A stretch of 64,000 nt of DNA from Paracoccus endophyticus (GCF_003286075.1 NZ_QLUV01000007.1:62001-126000), one strand, 5' to 3'. Shown: positions 16,620 to 25,042, numbered from the stretch's first letter. Program-made: numbers and translations. The notes: a model not told the origin generated them from the sequence alone.

Positions 16620-17483
16620 ATGAGGCGCGCCGTTCCCGTCCTGGCCGTGCTGGCCGCGATCGTCGTCGCCTGGTACCTGGCAGCCGTCTGGATGAACGCG
16701 CCCTGGGTGCGCGACCAGGCAGCGCGGGCGGGCGCGACGGTCACGACCGGCGATCTGCTGCGCCAGACGATGACGCTGGAACGCCCCGTCCTGCCTGCGC
16801 CCCACCAGGTCGCCGCCGGAGTGTGGCAAGGCGTGACGGGACAGCCCATCACCTCCAAGCGCAGCCTGGTCTGGCACGGCTGGGTGACGCTGTCGGCGAC
16901 GCTGGCGGGCTTTGCCATCGGCTCGCTTGCCGGCATCCTGCTGGCGGTGGGGATCGTGCACAGCCGGGTCATGGACATGTCGATCATGCCCTGGGCCGTG
17001 GCCAGCCAGACCGTCCCGATCCTGGCCATCGCGCCGATGGTGATCGTGGTCTTTGCCAGCGCCGGGATCACGGGGTTGCTGCCCAAGGCGCTGATCTCGG
17101 CCTGGCTGTCGTTCTTTCCGGTGCTGGTGGGCATGGTGAAGGGGCTGCGCGCGTCCGACGCCATGCAGCTGGACCTGATGCGGTCGTGGAACGCGAACGA
17201 GGCGCGTATCCTGCGGCATCTTCGGCTGCCGGCCTCGCTGCCCTATCTGTTCGCCTCGCTCAAGGTGGCGGTCGCGGCGGCGCTGGTCGGCACCATCGTG
17301 GGCGAGCTGCCGGCCGGCGCCGCGCAGGGCCTGGGCGCGCGGCTGCTGTCGGGCAGCTACTACGGCCAGACCGTGCAGATCTGGGCCGCGCTGTTCGCCG
17401 CGGCCATCCTGGCGGCGGCGCTGGTGTGGCTGATCGGCCTGGCCGAGCGGCTGATCCTGCGACGCATGGGACTGGCCGCATGA
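16620..17483 (+). CDS. ABC transporter permease 1 of the pyrimidine-operon importer
   Basis: Inner-membrane subunit of the SsuC/ThiX-like permease family, 287 aa. One N-terminal hydrophobic segment (about 6-25) is followed by an unusually long polar stretch (about 26-85) before the core membrane segments. The EAA-type loop facing the ATPase is near MRSWNANEARILRHLRLPASLPYL. A 78-bp gap separates it from the ATPase gene. It overlaps the second permease (ATGA at 17480), and the two probably form a heterodimer. Confidence 0.88.
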   Translation: MRRAVPVLAVLAAIVVAWYLAAVWMNAPWVRDQAARAGATVTTGDLLRQTMTLERPVLPAPHQVAAGVWQGVTGQPITSKRSLVWHGWVTLSATLAGFAIGSLAGILLAVGIVHSRVMDMSIMPWAVASQTVPILAIAPMVIVVFASAGITGLLPKALISAWLSFFPVLVGMVKGLRASDAMQLDLMRSWNANEARILRHLRLPASLPYLFASLKVAVAAALVGTIVGELPAGAAQGLGARLLSGSYYGQTVQIWAALFAAAILAAALVWLIGLAERLILRRMGLAA

Positions 17484-18442
17484 GCGTGGCGATCCAGGGC
17501 CGGGGCCGGGGCGGGGGCCGAGGCACCGCGCTGCTGGGCATCGCGGCCGCGCTGGGGCTGGCCGCTGCGCTGGCCTGGGGCGAGTCGGCCGGGGCGCGCG
17601 CGCTGGCGCTGACGATGGTGTGGCTGCTTGCCTGGTCGGCCAACGCGCGGCTGGCGAACCTGCCGGTTCCCGCCCGGTGGCAGCGGCCGCGGCGGCTGGC
17701 GGTGGCCGCGATCTTCGGCCTGACCGTGCTGATGACCTGGCAGCTGGCGGTGACGATGTTCGCCGTGCCCTCGGTCATCCTGCCCGCGCCTTCGGCCATC
17801 GGGGCGCGGTTCGTGGCCAGCCTGCCGACGATCCTGTCGGACCTGTGGCAGACGCTGGTCAAGGGCGCGCTGACGGGATGGCTGACCGGCGCCGGGCTGG
17901 CCGTCGCCACCGCGGTCGCCATCGACCGCTCGCCCTTCCTGCAACGCGGCCTGCTGCCGGTCGGCAATTTCGTCGCGGCCCTGCCCATCGTCGGCATCGC
18001 GCCGATCCTGGTCATGTGGTTCGGCTTCGACTGGCAGTCCAAGGCCGCGGTCGTCGTGGTGATGGTGTTCTTTCCGATCCTCGTGAACATGGTCGCGGGG
18101 CTGGCCGCCACCGACGCGCTGCAACGCGACCAGATGGCGACGTGGAGCGCGGGGTACTGGCAAGGCCTGCTGAAGCTGCGGCTGCCCGCCGCCATGCCGT
18201 TTCTGTTCAACGGGCTGAAGATCACCACCACGCTTGCCCTGATCGGCGCCATCGTGGCCGAATTCTTCGGCAGTCCCACCCGCGGCATGGGATTCCGCAT
18301 CTCGACGGCGGTCGGGCAACTGGACCTGGCGCTGGTCTGGGCCGAAATTCTGATGGCGGCCATCGCGGGGTCGCTGTTCTATGCCATCGTCGCGCTGATC
18401 GAACGGCGGGTCACCTTCTGGCACCCGTCGCAGCGCCCATAA
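17480..18442 (+). CDS. ABC transporter permease 2 of the pyrimidine-operon importer
   Basis: Second permease, 320 aa, with about six or seven hydrophobic segments. The core resembles permease 1: LPIVGIAPILVMWFGFDWQSK, then the coupling loop ATWSAGYWQGLLKLRLPAAMPFLFNGLK and GAIVAEFFGSPTRGMGFRI. The ATG at 17480 overlaps the permease 1 stop. The N-terminal 30 residues are Gly/Arg-rich before the first membrane segment. Paralogous paired permeases fit a heterodimeric importer. Confidence 0.88.
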   Translation: MSVAIQGRGRGGGRGTALLGIAAALGLAAALAWGESAGARALALTMVWLLAWSANARLANLPVPARWQRPRRLAVAAIFGLTVLMTWQLAVTMFAVPSVILPAPSAIGARFVASLPTILSDLWQTLVKGALTGWLTGAGLAVATAVAIDRSPFLQRGLLPVGNFVAALPIVGIAPILVMWFGFDWQSKAAVVVVMVFFPILVNMVAGLAATDALQRDQMATWSAGYWQGLLKLRLPAAMPFLFNGLKITTTLALIGAIVAEFFGSPTRGMGFRISTAVGQLDLALVWAEILMAAIAGSLFYAIVALIERRVTFWHPSQRP

Positions 18443-18474
18443 CGGGCAGAACCGCCCTTTCAACAGTGGAGTGG

Positions 18475-19464
18475 ATGATGACCAGACTGATGACGGCGGC
18501 AGCCGGGCTTGCGCTGCTGGGGGGCGCGGCACAGGCGGCCGACGACCTGACGCTGCAACTGAAATGGGTCACGCAGGCCCAGTTCGCCGGATACTATGTC
18601 GCCAAGGACAAGGGGTTCTACGAGGAGGAGAACCTGAACGTCACGATCAAGCCCGGCGGCCCCGACATCGCGCCGACGCAGGTGCTGGCCGGGGGTGGCG
18701 CGGACGTGACGGTCGAATGGATGCCCGCCGCGCTCGCCGCGCGCGAAAAGGGCCTGCCCATCGTGAACATCGCCCAGCCGTTCAAGTCGTCGGGCATGAT
18801 GCTGACCTGCCTCAAGGAAAGCGGCGTCACCGATCCCAAGACCGACTTCAAGGGCAAGACGCTGGGGGTGTGGTTCTTCGGCAACGAATACCCGTTCCTG
18901 TCGTGGATGAACCACCTGGGGCTGTCCACCGATGGCGGCCCGGATGGGGTGACGGTGCTGAAGCAGGGCTTCAACGTCGATCCGCTGCTGCAAAAGCAGG
19001 CGGCCTGCATCTCGACCATGACCTACAACGAATACGGGCAGGTTCTGGACGCGGGGCTGCGCCCCGAGGATCTGGTCACCTTCAAGTACGAGGATCAGGG
19101 CGTCGCCACGCTGGAGGACGGGTTGTACGTGCTGGAGGAGACGCTGGCCGACCCCGCCATGCAGGACCGCCTCGCCCGCTTTGTCCGCGCCAGCATGAAG
19201 GGCTGGAAATACGCCGAGGAAAACCCCGAGGAAGCGGCGGACATCGTGCTGGAGAACGACGAGACCGGCGCGCAGACCCGGGCGCACCAGCTGCGCATGG
19301 TGCAGGAGGTGGCGAAGCTGACCGCCGGGTCGAACGGCGCGCTGGACCCCGCCGACGCGGACCGCACGGTCCAGACGCTGCTGTCGGGCGGGTCGGACCC
19401 GGTGATCTCCAAGGCGCCCGAGGGGGCGTGGACCAGCGCCATCACCGACAAGGCGCTGCAATAG
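18475..19464 (+). CDS. ABC substrate-binding protein, NMT1/THI5-like (ThiY type)
   Basis: Periplasmic binding protein, 329 aa, with a signal peptide at about 1-22 (TRLMTAAAGLALLGGAAQAA). The mature N-terminus reads LQLKWVTQAQFAGYYVAKDKG, the hallmark of the NMT1/THI5-like family, which binds pyrimidine-like ligands such as formylaminopyrimidine or hydroxymethylpyrimidine. Later segments are GKTLGVWFFGNEYPFLSWM and STMTYNEYGQVLDAG. In this operon the ligand is more likely a pyrimidine base or its breakdown product than a thiamin precursor. Tandem ATGs at 18475 and 18478; the first is taken. Last gene of the operon; no clear terminator before the converging gene. Confidence 0.88.
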   Translation: MMTRLMTAAAGLALLGGAAQAADDLTLQLKWVTQAQFAGYYVAKDKGFYEEENLNVTIKPGGPDIAPTQVLAGGGADVTVEWMPAALAAREKGLPIVNIAQPFKSSGMMLTCLKESGVTDPKTDFKGKTLGVWFFGNEYPFLSWMNHLGLSTDGGPDGVTVLKQGFNVDPLLQKQAACISTMTYNEYGQVLDAGLRPEDLVTFKYEDQGVATLEDGLYVLEETLADPAMQDRLARFVRASMKGWKYAEENPEEAADIVLENDETGAQTRAHQLRMVQEVAKLTAGSNGALDPADADRTVQTLLSGGSDPVISKAPEGAWTSAITDKALQ

Positions 19465-19485
19465 GTTGGTGCCTTGGCCGGGCGC

Positions 19486-20307
19486 TCAGTCGCCCAGCCA
19501 GGCACGGGTGATCGGGCTTTGCGCGCCGGTCAGCCCCGCGACGATGGTCATGTGGTGCCGGTCCGGCTGGACGACCAGCCGGGCCGTGCCGCCCGCGCGC
19601 CGCCAGCGTTCGACCAGCAGCGCGGACTGGCGCAGGAACTCGGGCCGTTCGTCACCGCCGACCCAGGCGGTGGCGGGAACGGCGGGCGGCGGGGCCAGCG
19701 CCGGGCTTTCGGCCAGCGCCTCGGCTGCGTCCAGCCGCAGGACCTCGTTCATCGCGGCCAGCGTCAGCGGACGCAGGTCATGCAGCCCGCTGATCGACAG
19801 CACCCCGCCAAGGCGCGCGCGCACCCCGCCCGGCAACAGCGCGGGATCGCTGGCCAGCCGCGCGGCCAGGTGCCCGCCGGCCGAGTGGCCGGCCAGCCGG
19901 ATCGGCCCGCCCGCCTGCGCCGCCGCCAGCGCGACGGCGGCCGCCACGTCGCGGGTGATCGCCGCGATGCGGACCGCCGGCGCCAGCCGATAGCCGGGCA
20001 TCGCAACCGTCCAACTCGCATCCCGTGCGCCCAGCGCCAGATGGGTCCACGACGACGGATCATAGGCCTTCCAATAGCCGCCGTGGACAAACACGGCCAG
20101 CCCGCGCGACGGCCCCACCGGCGCGATCAGGTCCAGCGTCTGCCGCGGATCGTCCCCATAGCAAAGCGTCCGCAGCCCGCCCGCGCCCAGCGACGCCCGC
20201 GCCGCCGACGCCTCGGCGGCAAGCCTGGCCGGAAAGGCGGCGCCGTCGGGAATATAGGCGGCATTCTCGAAGGCATCGGTCCAGTCGATGCCGCTTGCGT
20301 CAGCCAT
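19486..20307 (-). CDS. alpha/beta hydrolase, kynurenine formamidase-like
   Basis: Soluble serine hydrolase, 273 aa. The oxyanion motif HGGYW (in GLAVFVHGGYWKAYDPSSW) matches the HGGxW signature of arylformamidases, and the nucleophile elbow is GHSAGG. The acid and His are probably in the C-terminal part (VGGDERPEFL and QPDRHHMTIVAG). The start at 20307 follows CAGGGGGAACGC. It converges with the pyrimidine operon 21 bp away and is not part of it. It could be a formamidase of tryptophan breakdown or a general esterase; no other kyn gene is nearby. Confidence 0.85.
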   Translation of the reverse strand: MADASGIDWTDAFENAAYIPDGAAFPARLAAEASAARASLGAGGLRTLCYGDDPRQTLDLIAPVGPSRGLAVFVHGGYWKAYDPSSWTHLALGARDASWTVAMPGYRLAPAVRIAAITRDVAAAVALAAAQAGGPIRLAGHSAGGHLAARLASDPALLPGGVRARLGGVLSISGLHDLRPLTLAAMNEVLRLDAAEALAESPALAPPPAVPATAWVGGDERPEFLRQSALLVERWRRAGGTARLVVQPDRHHMTIVAGLTGAQSPITRAWLGD

Positions 20308-20395
20308 GGCGCGTTCCCCCTGCAATGGCGTTCCGCCGCGGCGCCGTCCGGCGGGGACAGGATCGCGGCGGGTGAAACGGACGGCTTTGGGGGAA

Positions 20396-20472
20396 TGGTA
20401 CCGCCTCCCCGGCTTGAACGGGGGACCTCTAGATCCACAATCTAGCGCTCTAACCAACTGAGCTAAGGCGGC
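20396..20472 (-). tRNA. tRNA-His (anticodon GTG)
   Basis: Full cloverleaf on the minus strand. Acceptor GCCGCCT pairs with AGGCGGT (G1-U72 wobble). The D arm begins TTAGCTCAGTTGGTTAGAGC, and the anticodon arm is CTAGA-TTGTGGA-TCTAG with GTG read from 20436-20438. The T arm contains GTTCAAG. A73 and an encoded CCA (20396-20398) follow. The base before G1 is T, so G-1 is not encoded, the alphaproteobacterial pattern. Confidence 0.96.
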
Positions 20473-20600
20473 ACTGGGCGGATCGTTTACGCCGGACCGC
20501 GACGGGATGCAAGCGCCTCGTGCGGGCGCGGGCATCCGCCGCTTGCCGTGCGCGGCGGGCGGGGATAGACCGGCCGGACAGGATGCATAAGGACGCGCCG

Positions 20601-20831
20601 ATGGGCATCAACCGCGAAAGCGACCTCGCTGCGAATCTGCAGATCGGGCCGACCGACCAGGGCATGGTCCGCATCTATGTCGAGGGCGACGGCATCGACC
20701 TGCCGCTGGATTTCGACCCCGACGAGGCCGCCGAGATCGCCGAGGAGCTGTTGGCGGCGGCGGAAACCGCGCGGGGCATGGCGGCCGGGGGCGGCGCGCC
20801 CGGCAAGGGCAAGGGCGGCAAGCGCCGCTAG
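20601..20831 (+). CDS. small conserved protein (DUF6324-like)
   Basis: A 76-aa cytosolic protein. The conserved part is LQIGPTDQGMVRIYVEGDGIDLPLDFDPDEAAEIAEELLAAAE, followed by a Gly/Lys/Arg-rich tail (PGKGKGGKRR). It resembles a small alphaproteobacterial family that I recall as DUF6324, not checked. The ATG at 20601 follows AAGGACGCGCC. Its last 4 bp overlap the stop of the convergent phosphoesterase. No function is known to me. Confidence 0.8.
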   Translation: MGINRESDLAANLQIGPTDQGMVRIYVEGDGIDLPLDFDPDEAAEIAEELLAAAETARGMAAGGGAPGKGKGGKRR

Positions 20832-21631
20832 GCCGTATCCGGCAGCGCCACCCACCGCCCCGACGCGCGCGAGAACCGCTGCGCGGGAGGCGAGCCGAAG
20901 GCGACGTCGGGCATCGGCGCGACATGCCGCTGGACCGTCAGGTCGGCCCCGTCGAAGTCCAGCAGGGCGAATTCGTTCTGGCGATCCGACGGCCGCCCGC
21001 ACAGCGCGGTGCCGCCCTGGATGTGCAGCACGCGGTCAGGCCCGCCCTGCCCCAGGAACGCGCCGGCCGACCAGACGTGCAGATGCCCGGTCAGCACGAC
21101 GTGAATCCCCGCCCCCTCGAACGCGGCCAGCGCCGCGGGTGCGCCGCGCATCAGGGCCTTGTCCACGCCCGGCCGGTGCCGCATCGGGTGGTGCAGGACG
21201 GCTATATTCGTCAGCCCCGCGCCCGCCGTGGCGCAGACGCGCGCGGTCTGGGCCGCGTCGATGGCCCCGCGCTGCCAGGCCAGCCGGTCGGTGCTGTCCA
21301 CCCCCATCACCCGCACCGCGCCTGCCCGTCGCACCGGCTGGGTGTCGGCCGAGATCGCGGCCCGATAGGCCGCGCGCGGCGCGGCCAGGCGCTGCACCAG
21401 ATCGAACAGCGGCAGGTCGTGATTGCCCGGCACCGCCATCCAGGGCGCGTCCAGGCGCGACAGAAAGGCCGCGGCGGCGGCGAACTGCGCCGGTCGCCCG
21501 CGGTGGGTCACGTCGCCGCCGATCACCACCAGCGAGGGCGCGCAAGCGTTCACCCGCGCCAGCAGCGGCCCTTCCAGCGCGGCGCGGTGAAAGCCGAAAT
21601 GCAGGTCGGTCAGGAAGGCCACCCGGATCAT
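20828..21631 (-). CDS. calcineurin-like metallophosphoesterase
   Basis: 267 aa with the full metal-site motif series: DLHFG (D8, H10), GGDVTHRG, GNHD, the HHPM histidine, and TGHLHVW near the C-terminus. The family hydrolyses phosphodiesters such as cyclic nucleotides or nucleic acid ends; no substrate can be named. It overlaps the upstream lipid-kinase gene by 4 bp (start at 21631, previous stop at 21628), forming a two-gene unit. It is similar in layout to CpdA-type phosphodiesterases. Confidence 0.92.
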   Translation of the reverse strand: MIRVAFLTDLHFGFHRAALEGPLLARVNACAPSLVVIGGDVTHRGRPAQFAAAAAFLSRLDAPWMAVPGNHDLPLFDLVQRLAAPRAAYRAAISADTQPVRRAGAVRVMGVDSTDRLAWQRGAIDAAQTARVCATAGAGLTNIAVLHHPMRHRPGVDKALMRGAPAALAAFEGAGIHVVLTGHLHVWSAGAFLGQGGPDRVLHIQGGTALCGRPSDRQNEFALLDFDGADLTVQRHVAPMPDVAFGSPPAQRFSRASGRWVALPDTA

Positions 21632-22602
21632 GCCGCGCCTGCCGCCCCGCCTGCGCCCGCAGACTCGGCTGCGCCCGCAGGGACCAGCACCCGCAGCGCG
21701 CCGGGGCGGACGCGCAGGTGGAAGGGTCCCGTCATCCGCGTCCGCTCGCCGTCATGGGCCACGTCGCGACGCGCGGGCACGGTCTCGATCACCAGATCGT
21801 CGTCGATGACCAGATCGAAGTCGTTGCCCCGCGCGGCAAAGCCCAGCGCCAGCCGCAGCGCCGACCCGATCAGCTGCCGCGGCTTTCGGGCGCGGGCGAC
21901 GAAGATGGCCAGATGCCCGGCGCGGATGGCATCCGCCCCCTCCAGCCCCATCTGTTCCAGCTGCACGGCGCTTTTGGCGACAAAGACCAGCGCGCTGGAA
22001 TACCGTGTCTCGACCCCGTCGTCGATCGTCTTCAGCGCGACCGGGTGGCGCAGGTCGCGGATGGCGCCCAGCGCGGACAGATAGGCCGCGATCCGGCTGC
22101 GGCCCCAGCGCCGATAGACCGCCTCGCGTCGTTCCAGGATGCGGGGATAGGCGCCAAGGCTGACGTTGTTCAGGAACACCGTGTCGTTGATCTGCCCGAC
22201 ATCCATCGCCTGCACGCGCCCGTCGCGCAGGGTCTGGATGGCCTGTTCGACGGTGTCGCCCACGCCCGCATCGCGGGCAAAGAAATTGAAGGTCCCGCCC
22301 GGGATGACCCCCATCACGACGTCGGTGCCTGCGACGGCGCCCGCAACGGCGGCCTGCGTGCCGTCGCCCCCCACCGCGACGATCAGGTCATAGCCCTGCG
22401 CCACCGCCTCGGCCGCCATGCGCGGCAGGTCGCCCCCGCGCCGGGCCGTCCGCATCGACAGGGCCGCGGCCTGCCCGGCCAGCCCCTGGTGCAGCAGCGT
22501 TTCGCAGCGGCCGCCGTCCTTGCGCCCCGACCGGGGATTGAGGATGACGCACACCCGCGCGCGGGAGAGGTCCAGTCGAGAGGCGTCGTTCGGCATGATC
22601 AT
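21628..22602 (-). CDS. diacylglycerol kinase-family lipid kinase
   Basis: 324 aa with the DAGK catalytic domain in the N-terminal half: VCVILNPRSGR, then the nucleotide loop VAVGGDGTQAAVAGAV and GVIPGGTFNFFARD. The C-terminal beta domain resembles YegS/DgkB proteins. The probable reaction is ATP-dependent phosphorylation of diacylglycerol or a related lipid at the membrane surface. Two close ATGs exist (22602 and 22596), and the choice is uncertain. It shares a 4-bp overlap with the phosphoesterase and is divergent from the TauE/SafE gene. Confidence 0.9.
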   Translation of the reverse strand: MIMPNDASRLDLSRARVCVILNPRSGRKDGGRCETLLHQGLAGQAAALSMRTARRGGDLPRMAAEAVAQGYDLIVAVGGDGTQAAVAGAVAGTDVVMGVIPGGTFNFFARDAGVGDTVEQAIQTLRDGRVQAMDVGQINDTVFLNNVSLGAYPRILERREAVYRRWGRSRIAAYLSALGAIRDLRHPVALKTIDDGVETRYSSALVFVAKSAVQLEQMGLEGADAIRAGHLAIFVARARKPRQLIGSALRLALGFAARGNDFDLVIDDDLVIETVPARRDVAHDGERTRMTGPFHLRVRPGALRVLVPAGAAESAGAGGAAGAA

Positions 22603-22780
22603 CCCGGCGGCGGCGTTGCGGTGGCGAACGTCCGGCGCGGGGCTTGGTTGCATGGGCCCGGCCCGGGTTCACGGCCGCAGCCCTGCCGGCACGCTTTCCG
22701 CTTGATGGAAATCGGGCCGGGGGCGGTTGCCCTTGGCGGGCCGCCCGCGCAGTGTCGCGCGGTGTCGAAGGGGGCGTGAC

Positions 22781-23536
22781 GTGGCCGAATTCCTGTTGTT
22801 GCTGGCCGCCGGATTCTTCGGTGGCATGCTGAACGCGGTCGCGGGCGGGGGCACGTTCATCACCTTTCCGGCGCTGGTCTTCACCGGCGTGCCCGAGGTG
22901 TCGGCCAACGCCACCACCACGGTCGCCGCCCTGCCCGGATACCTGGCCGCGGCCCTGGGGTTCCGGCGCGACGTCGCCCGCATCGACCGGCGGCTGGTGG
23001 CCCGGCTGACCGGGCTGACCATGATGGGCGGGGCGATGGGGTCGGGGCTGCTGCTGGTGTCCTCGAACGCGGCCTTCGCCGCCCTCGTGCCGTTCCTGTT
23101 GCTGGCCGCGACCATCATCTTCCTGACCGGACCGCGGCTGCGGGAACTGGCCTCGCAGTACCGGCGCGGCGTCACTGCCTTTGGCGCGGGCACCATGGTC
23201 CCGGTGGCGGTCTACGGCGGCTATTTCAACGGCGGCCTGGGCATCGTGCTGCTGGCGCTGTTCTCGCTGTGGGGGATGACCGACATCCACGCGATGAACG
23301 GGCTGAAAAGCTGGCTGTCCTTTGCGCTGGCCGTCATCTCGTTCGCCATCTTCGCCGCGGGGGGCCAGATCGTCTGGTGGGAATGCCTGGCCATGTCGAT
23401 CGGGACGATCCTGGGCGGGTTCGGCGGCGCGCCCATCGCCCGGCGGCTGCCGGTGCCGGTGCTGCGCGGCTTGATCGCCGTCGTCGGCTTCGGCATGACG
23501 GCGGTGTTCTTCTGGCGTCTCATCAATGGAGCATAG
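22781..23536 (+). CDS. TauE/SafE family anion permease
   Basis: Inner-membrane permease, 251 aa with about eight hydrophobic segments. The typical opening AAGFFGGMLNAVAGGGTFITFPALVF and the central repeat YGGYFNGGLGIVLLALFSLWG are seen. Family members export sulfite, sulfoacetate or similar small organic anions; the ligand here is unknown. The GTG at 22781 follows AAGGGGGCGTGAC. The stop is 2 bp before ridA. The 3' third is antisense to the overlong lpxB frame. Confidence 0.9.
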   Translation: MAEFLLLLAAGFFGGMLNAVAGGGTFITFPALVFTGVPEVSANATTTVAALPGYLAAALGFRRDVARIDRRLVARLTGLTMMGGAMGSGLLLVSSNAAFAALVPFLLLAATIIFLTGPRLRELASQYRRGVTAFGAGTMVPVAVYGGYFNGGLGIVLLALFSLWGMTDIHAMNGLKSWLSFALAVISFAIFAAGGQIVWWECLAMSIGTILGGFGGAPIARRLPVPVLRGLIAVVGFGMTAVFFWRLINGA

Positions 23537-25035
23537 ACATGGCTGACATCACGCGGATCGAACCGGGCGCCCGGATGAGCGAGGCGGTCGTTCACAACGG
23601 GGTCGTCTATCTGGCCGGCCAGGTCGGCAATCCGGCCGACACCATCACCGACCAGACGCGCGAGGTTCTGGGCCAGATCGACCGGCTGCTGGCGCTGGCG
23701 GGCACCGACAAATCGCGCATCCTGACCGCGCAGGTCTGGCTGGCCGACATCGGCGACTTTGCTGCCATGAACGCCGTCTGGGACGCGTGGGTGCCCAAGG
23801 GCAACGCCCCGGCCCGGGCGACCGGCGAGTCGGCGCTGGCCGCGCCCGAGTACCGGGTCGAGATCATCGTCACCGCTGCCGTGTGACCCGCGCCCCAGCG
23901 CGCCCAGCACGGACCGGGCGGCGCGCAGGCCCGGCGCCTCGCCGTCCCGGCCCAGCCGCTCCATCGTCAGCGCCATCGCGGTCAGTTGTTCCTTGCGCGC
24001 CTCGGGGTCTTCCATCAACCGGTGCAGCGAGGCGGCCATGGGTCCGGGCTGGCAGGCGCGGCCCAGGAACTCGGGCACGGCGCGCGTGCCGCTGACCAGG
24101 TTCACCAGCGTCACCGTGTCGGTCCGCAGCAGCCAGCCGATCACCCAGCGGCTCAGCGGGGCCATGTCATAGCCGATCACCATCGGCACGCGGTTGGCGG
24201 CCAGTTCCAGGCTGACAGTGCCGGACGCGGCCAGCGCCAGGTCCGCGCCGGCAAAGGCCGCGCGCTTGTCCGCCCCGGTCTCGACCACCACCGGGGCGAC
24301 GGGCCAGCGGCGCACCATCTCGCGCACCATCAGCGAGACGCCGGGCACGGTCGGCAGCACGACGCGGATTTCGGGGATGCGGTCGCGCAGGCGGATCAGC
24401 GCCTCGTCGAACCGGGGGCCCAGGCGCGCGACCTCGCCCCGCCGCGACCCGGGCAGGCACAGCACCAGCGGCGCGTCGGCCGCAATGCCGTGCGCGGCGC
24501 GAAACGCTGCCGCCTGCTCGGCGCCCGCAACGGGTTCCGCGGCGATGGGGTGGCCCACGAAATCGCAGCTCATCCCGGCCGCGCGCATCAGCGGGGGCTC
24601 GAACGGCAGGATCGCCAGCACGTGGTCGATGACCTCGGCCATCCGGGCCGCGCGGCCCGGCCGCCAGGCCCAGACCGAAGGCGCGACATAGTGCATGCGC
24701 CGCACGCCCGGCGCGGCCGCCTTGACCTGCCGCGCCACGCGCAGGCCGAAATCGGGGCTGTCGATCGTGACCAGCACGTCGGGGCGGCTGTCCGTGACCG
24801 CCTGCGCGGTCTGCGCGATGCGGCGTTTCAGCTGGCGGTATTTCGGCAGGACCTCGGCCAGTCCCATGACGCTCAGTTCGGTCATGGGAAACAGGCTTTG
24901 CAGCCCCTGCGCGGCCATGGCAGGCCCGCCCACGCCGTTGAACCGGACCTCGGGGACCAGCACCCGCAGCCCGGCCATCAGCGCCGCGCCCAGGTTGTCG
25001 CCGGACGGCTCGCCCGCGACCAGAAAGACCCTCAT
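23221..25035 (-). CDS. lpxB: lipid-A-disaccharide synthase with abnormal antisense C-terminal extension
   Basis: GT19 glycosyltransferase joining 2,3-diacyl-GlcN-1-P and UDP-2,3-diacyl-GlcN at the inner membrane. The first about 383 residues are a normal LpxB: FLVAGEPSGDNLGAALM, FNGVGGPAMAAQGL, TIDSPDFGLRVA, VAPSVWAWRPGRA, FVGHPIA, LCLPGSRRGEVARL and ASGTVSLELAANRVPMV. The family ends about where GLRAARSVLGALGRG ends (near 23887). Here no stop occurs and the frame runs 221 more codons, to 23221, wholly antisense to ridA and the end of the TauE/SafE gene. That tail looks like shadow translation. A lost stop or a frameshift/sequence error near 23890 is likely; one base shift would bring a TGA within a few codons. 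Confidence 0.85.
   Translation of the reverse strand: MRVFLVAGEPSGDNLGAALMAGLRVLVPEVRFNGVGGPAMAAQGLQSLFPMTELSVMGLAEVLPKYRQLKRRIAQTAQAVTDSRPDVLVTIDSPDFGLRVARQVKAAAPGVRRMHYVAPSVWAWRPGRAARMAEVIDHVLAILPFEPPLMRAAGMSCDFVGHPIAAEPVAGAEQAAAFRAAHGIAADAPLVLCLPGSRRGEVARLGPRFDEALIRLRDRIPEIRVVLPTVPGVSLMVREMVRRWPVAPVVVETGADKRAAFAGADLALAASGTVSLELAANRVPMVIGYDMAPLSRWVIGWLLRTDTVTLVNLVSGTRAVPEFLGRACQPGPMAASLHRLMEDPEARKEQLTAMALTMERLGRDGEAPGLRAARSVLGALGRGSHGSGDDDLDPVLGRGQRRLAGRPGRGVALGHPRVPDGVHGSKVADVGQPDLRGQDARFVGARQRQQPVDLAQNLARLVGDGVGRIADLAGQIDDPVVNDRLAHPGARFDPRDVSHVYAPLMRRQKNTAVMPKPTTAIKPRSTGTGSRRAMGAPPNPPRIVPIDMARHSHQTIWPPAAKMANEMTASAKDSQLFSPFIAWMSVIPHSENSASSTMPRPPLK
23539..23886 (+). CDS. RidA/YjgF family enamine/imine deaminase
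   Basis: 115 aa, normal for RidA. It hydrolyses reactive enamines/imines released by PLP enzymes. Core motifs are VVHNGVVYLAGQVG, the oligomer helix region EVLGQIDRLLALAG, and APARATGESALAAPEYRVEIIVTAAV, whose Arg in PARATGE binds the substrate carboxylate. It starts 2 bp after the TauE/SafE stop, so it is co-translated. The whole gene lies opposite the extended lpxB reading frame. Confidence 0.95.
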   Translation: MADITRIEPGARMSEAVVHNGVVYLAGQVGNPADTITDQTREVLGQIDRLLALAGTDKSRILTAQVWLADIGDFAAMNAVWDAWVPKGNAPARATGESALAAPEYRVEIIVTAAV

Positions 25036-25042
25036 GAAGCGG

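Noticed and set aside
18475..19464. Thiamin-precursor transporter (ThiXYZ)
   Set aside because: Family motifs alone would allow it, but the RutR operator and overlap with dihydropyrimidinase point to pyrimidine catabolism.
20396..20472. tRNA gene as an integration site of a genomic island
   Set aside because: No integrase, no direct repeat of the tRNA 3' end, and the flanking genes have typical composition.
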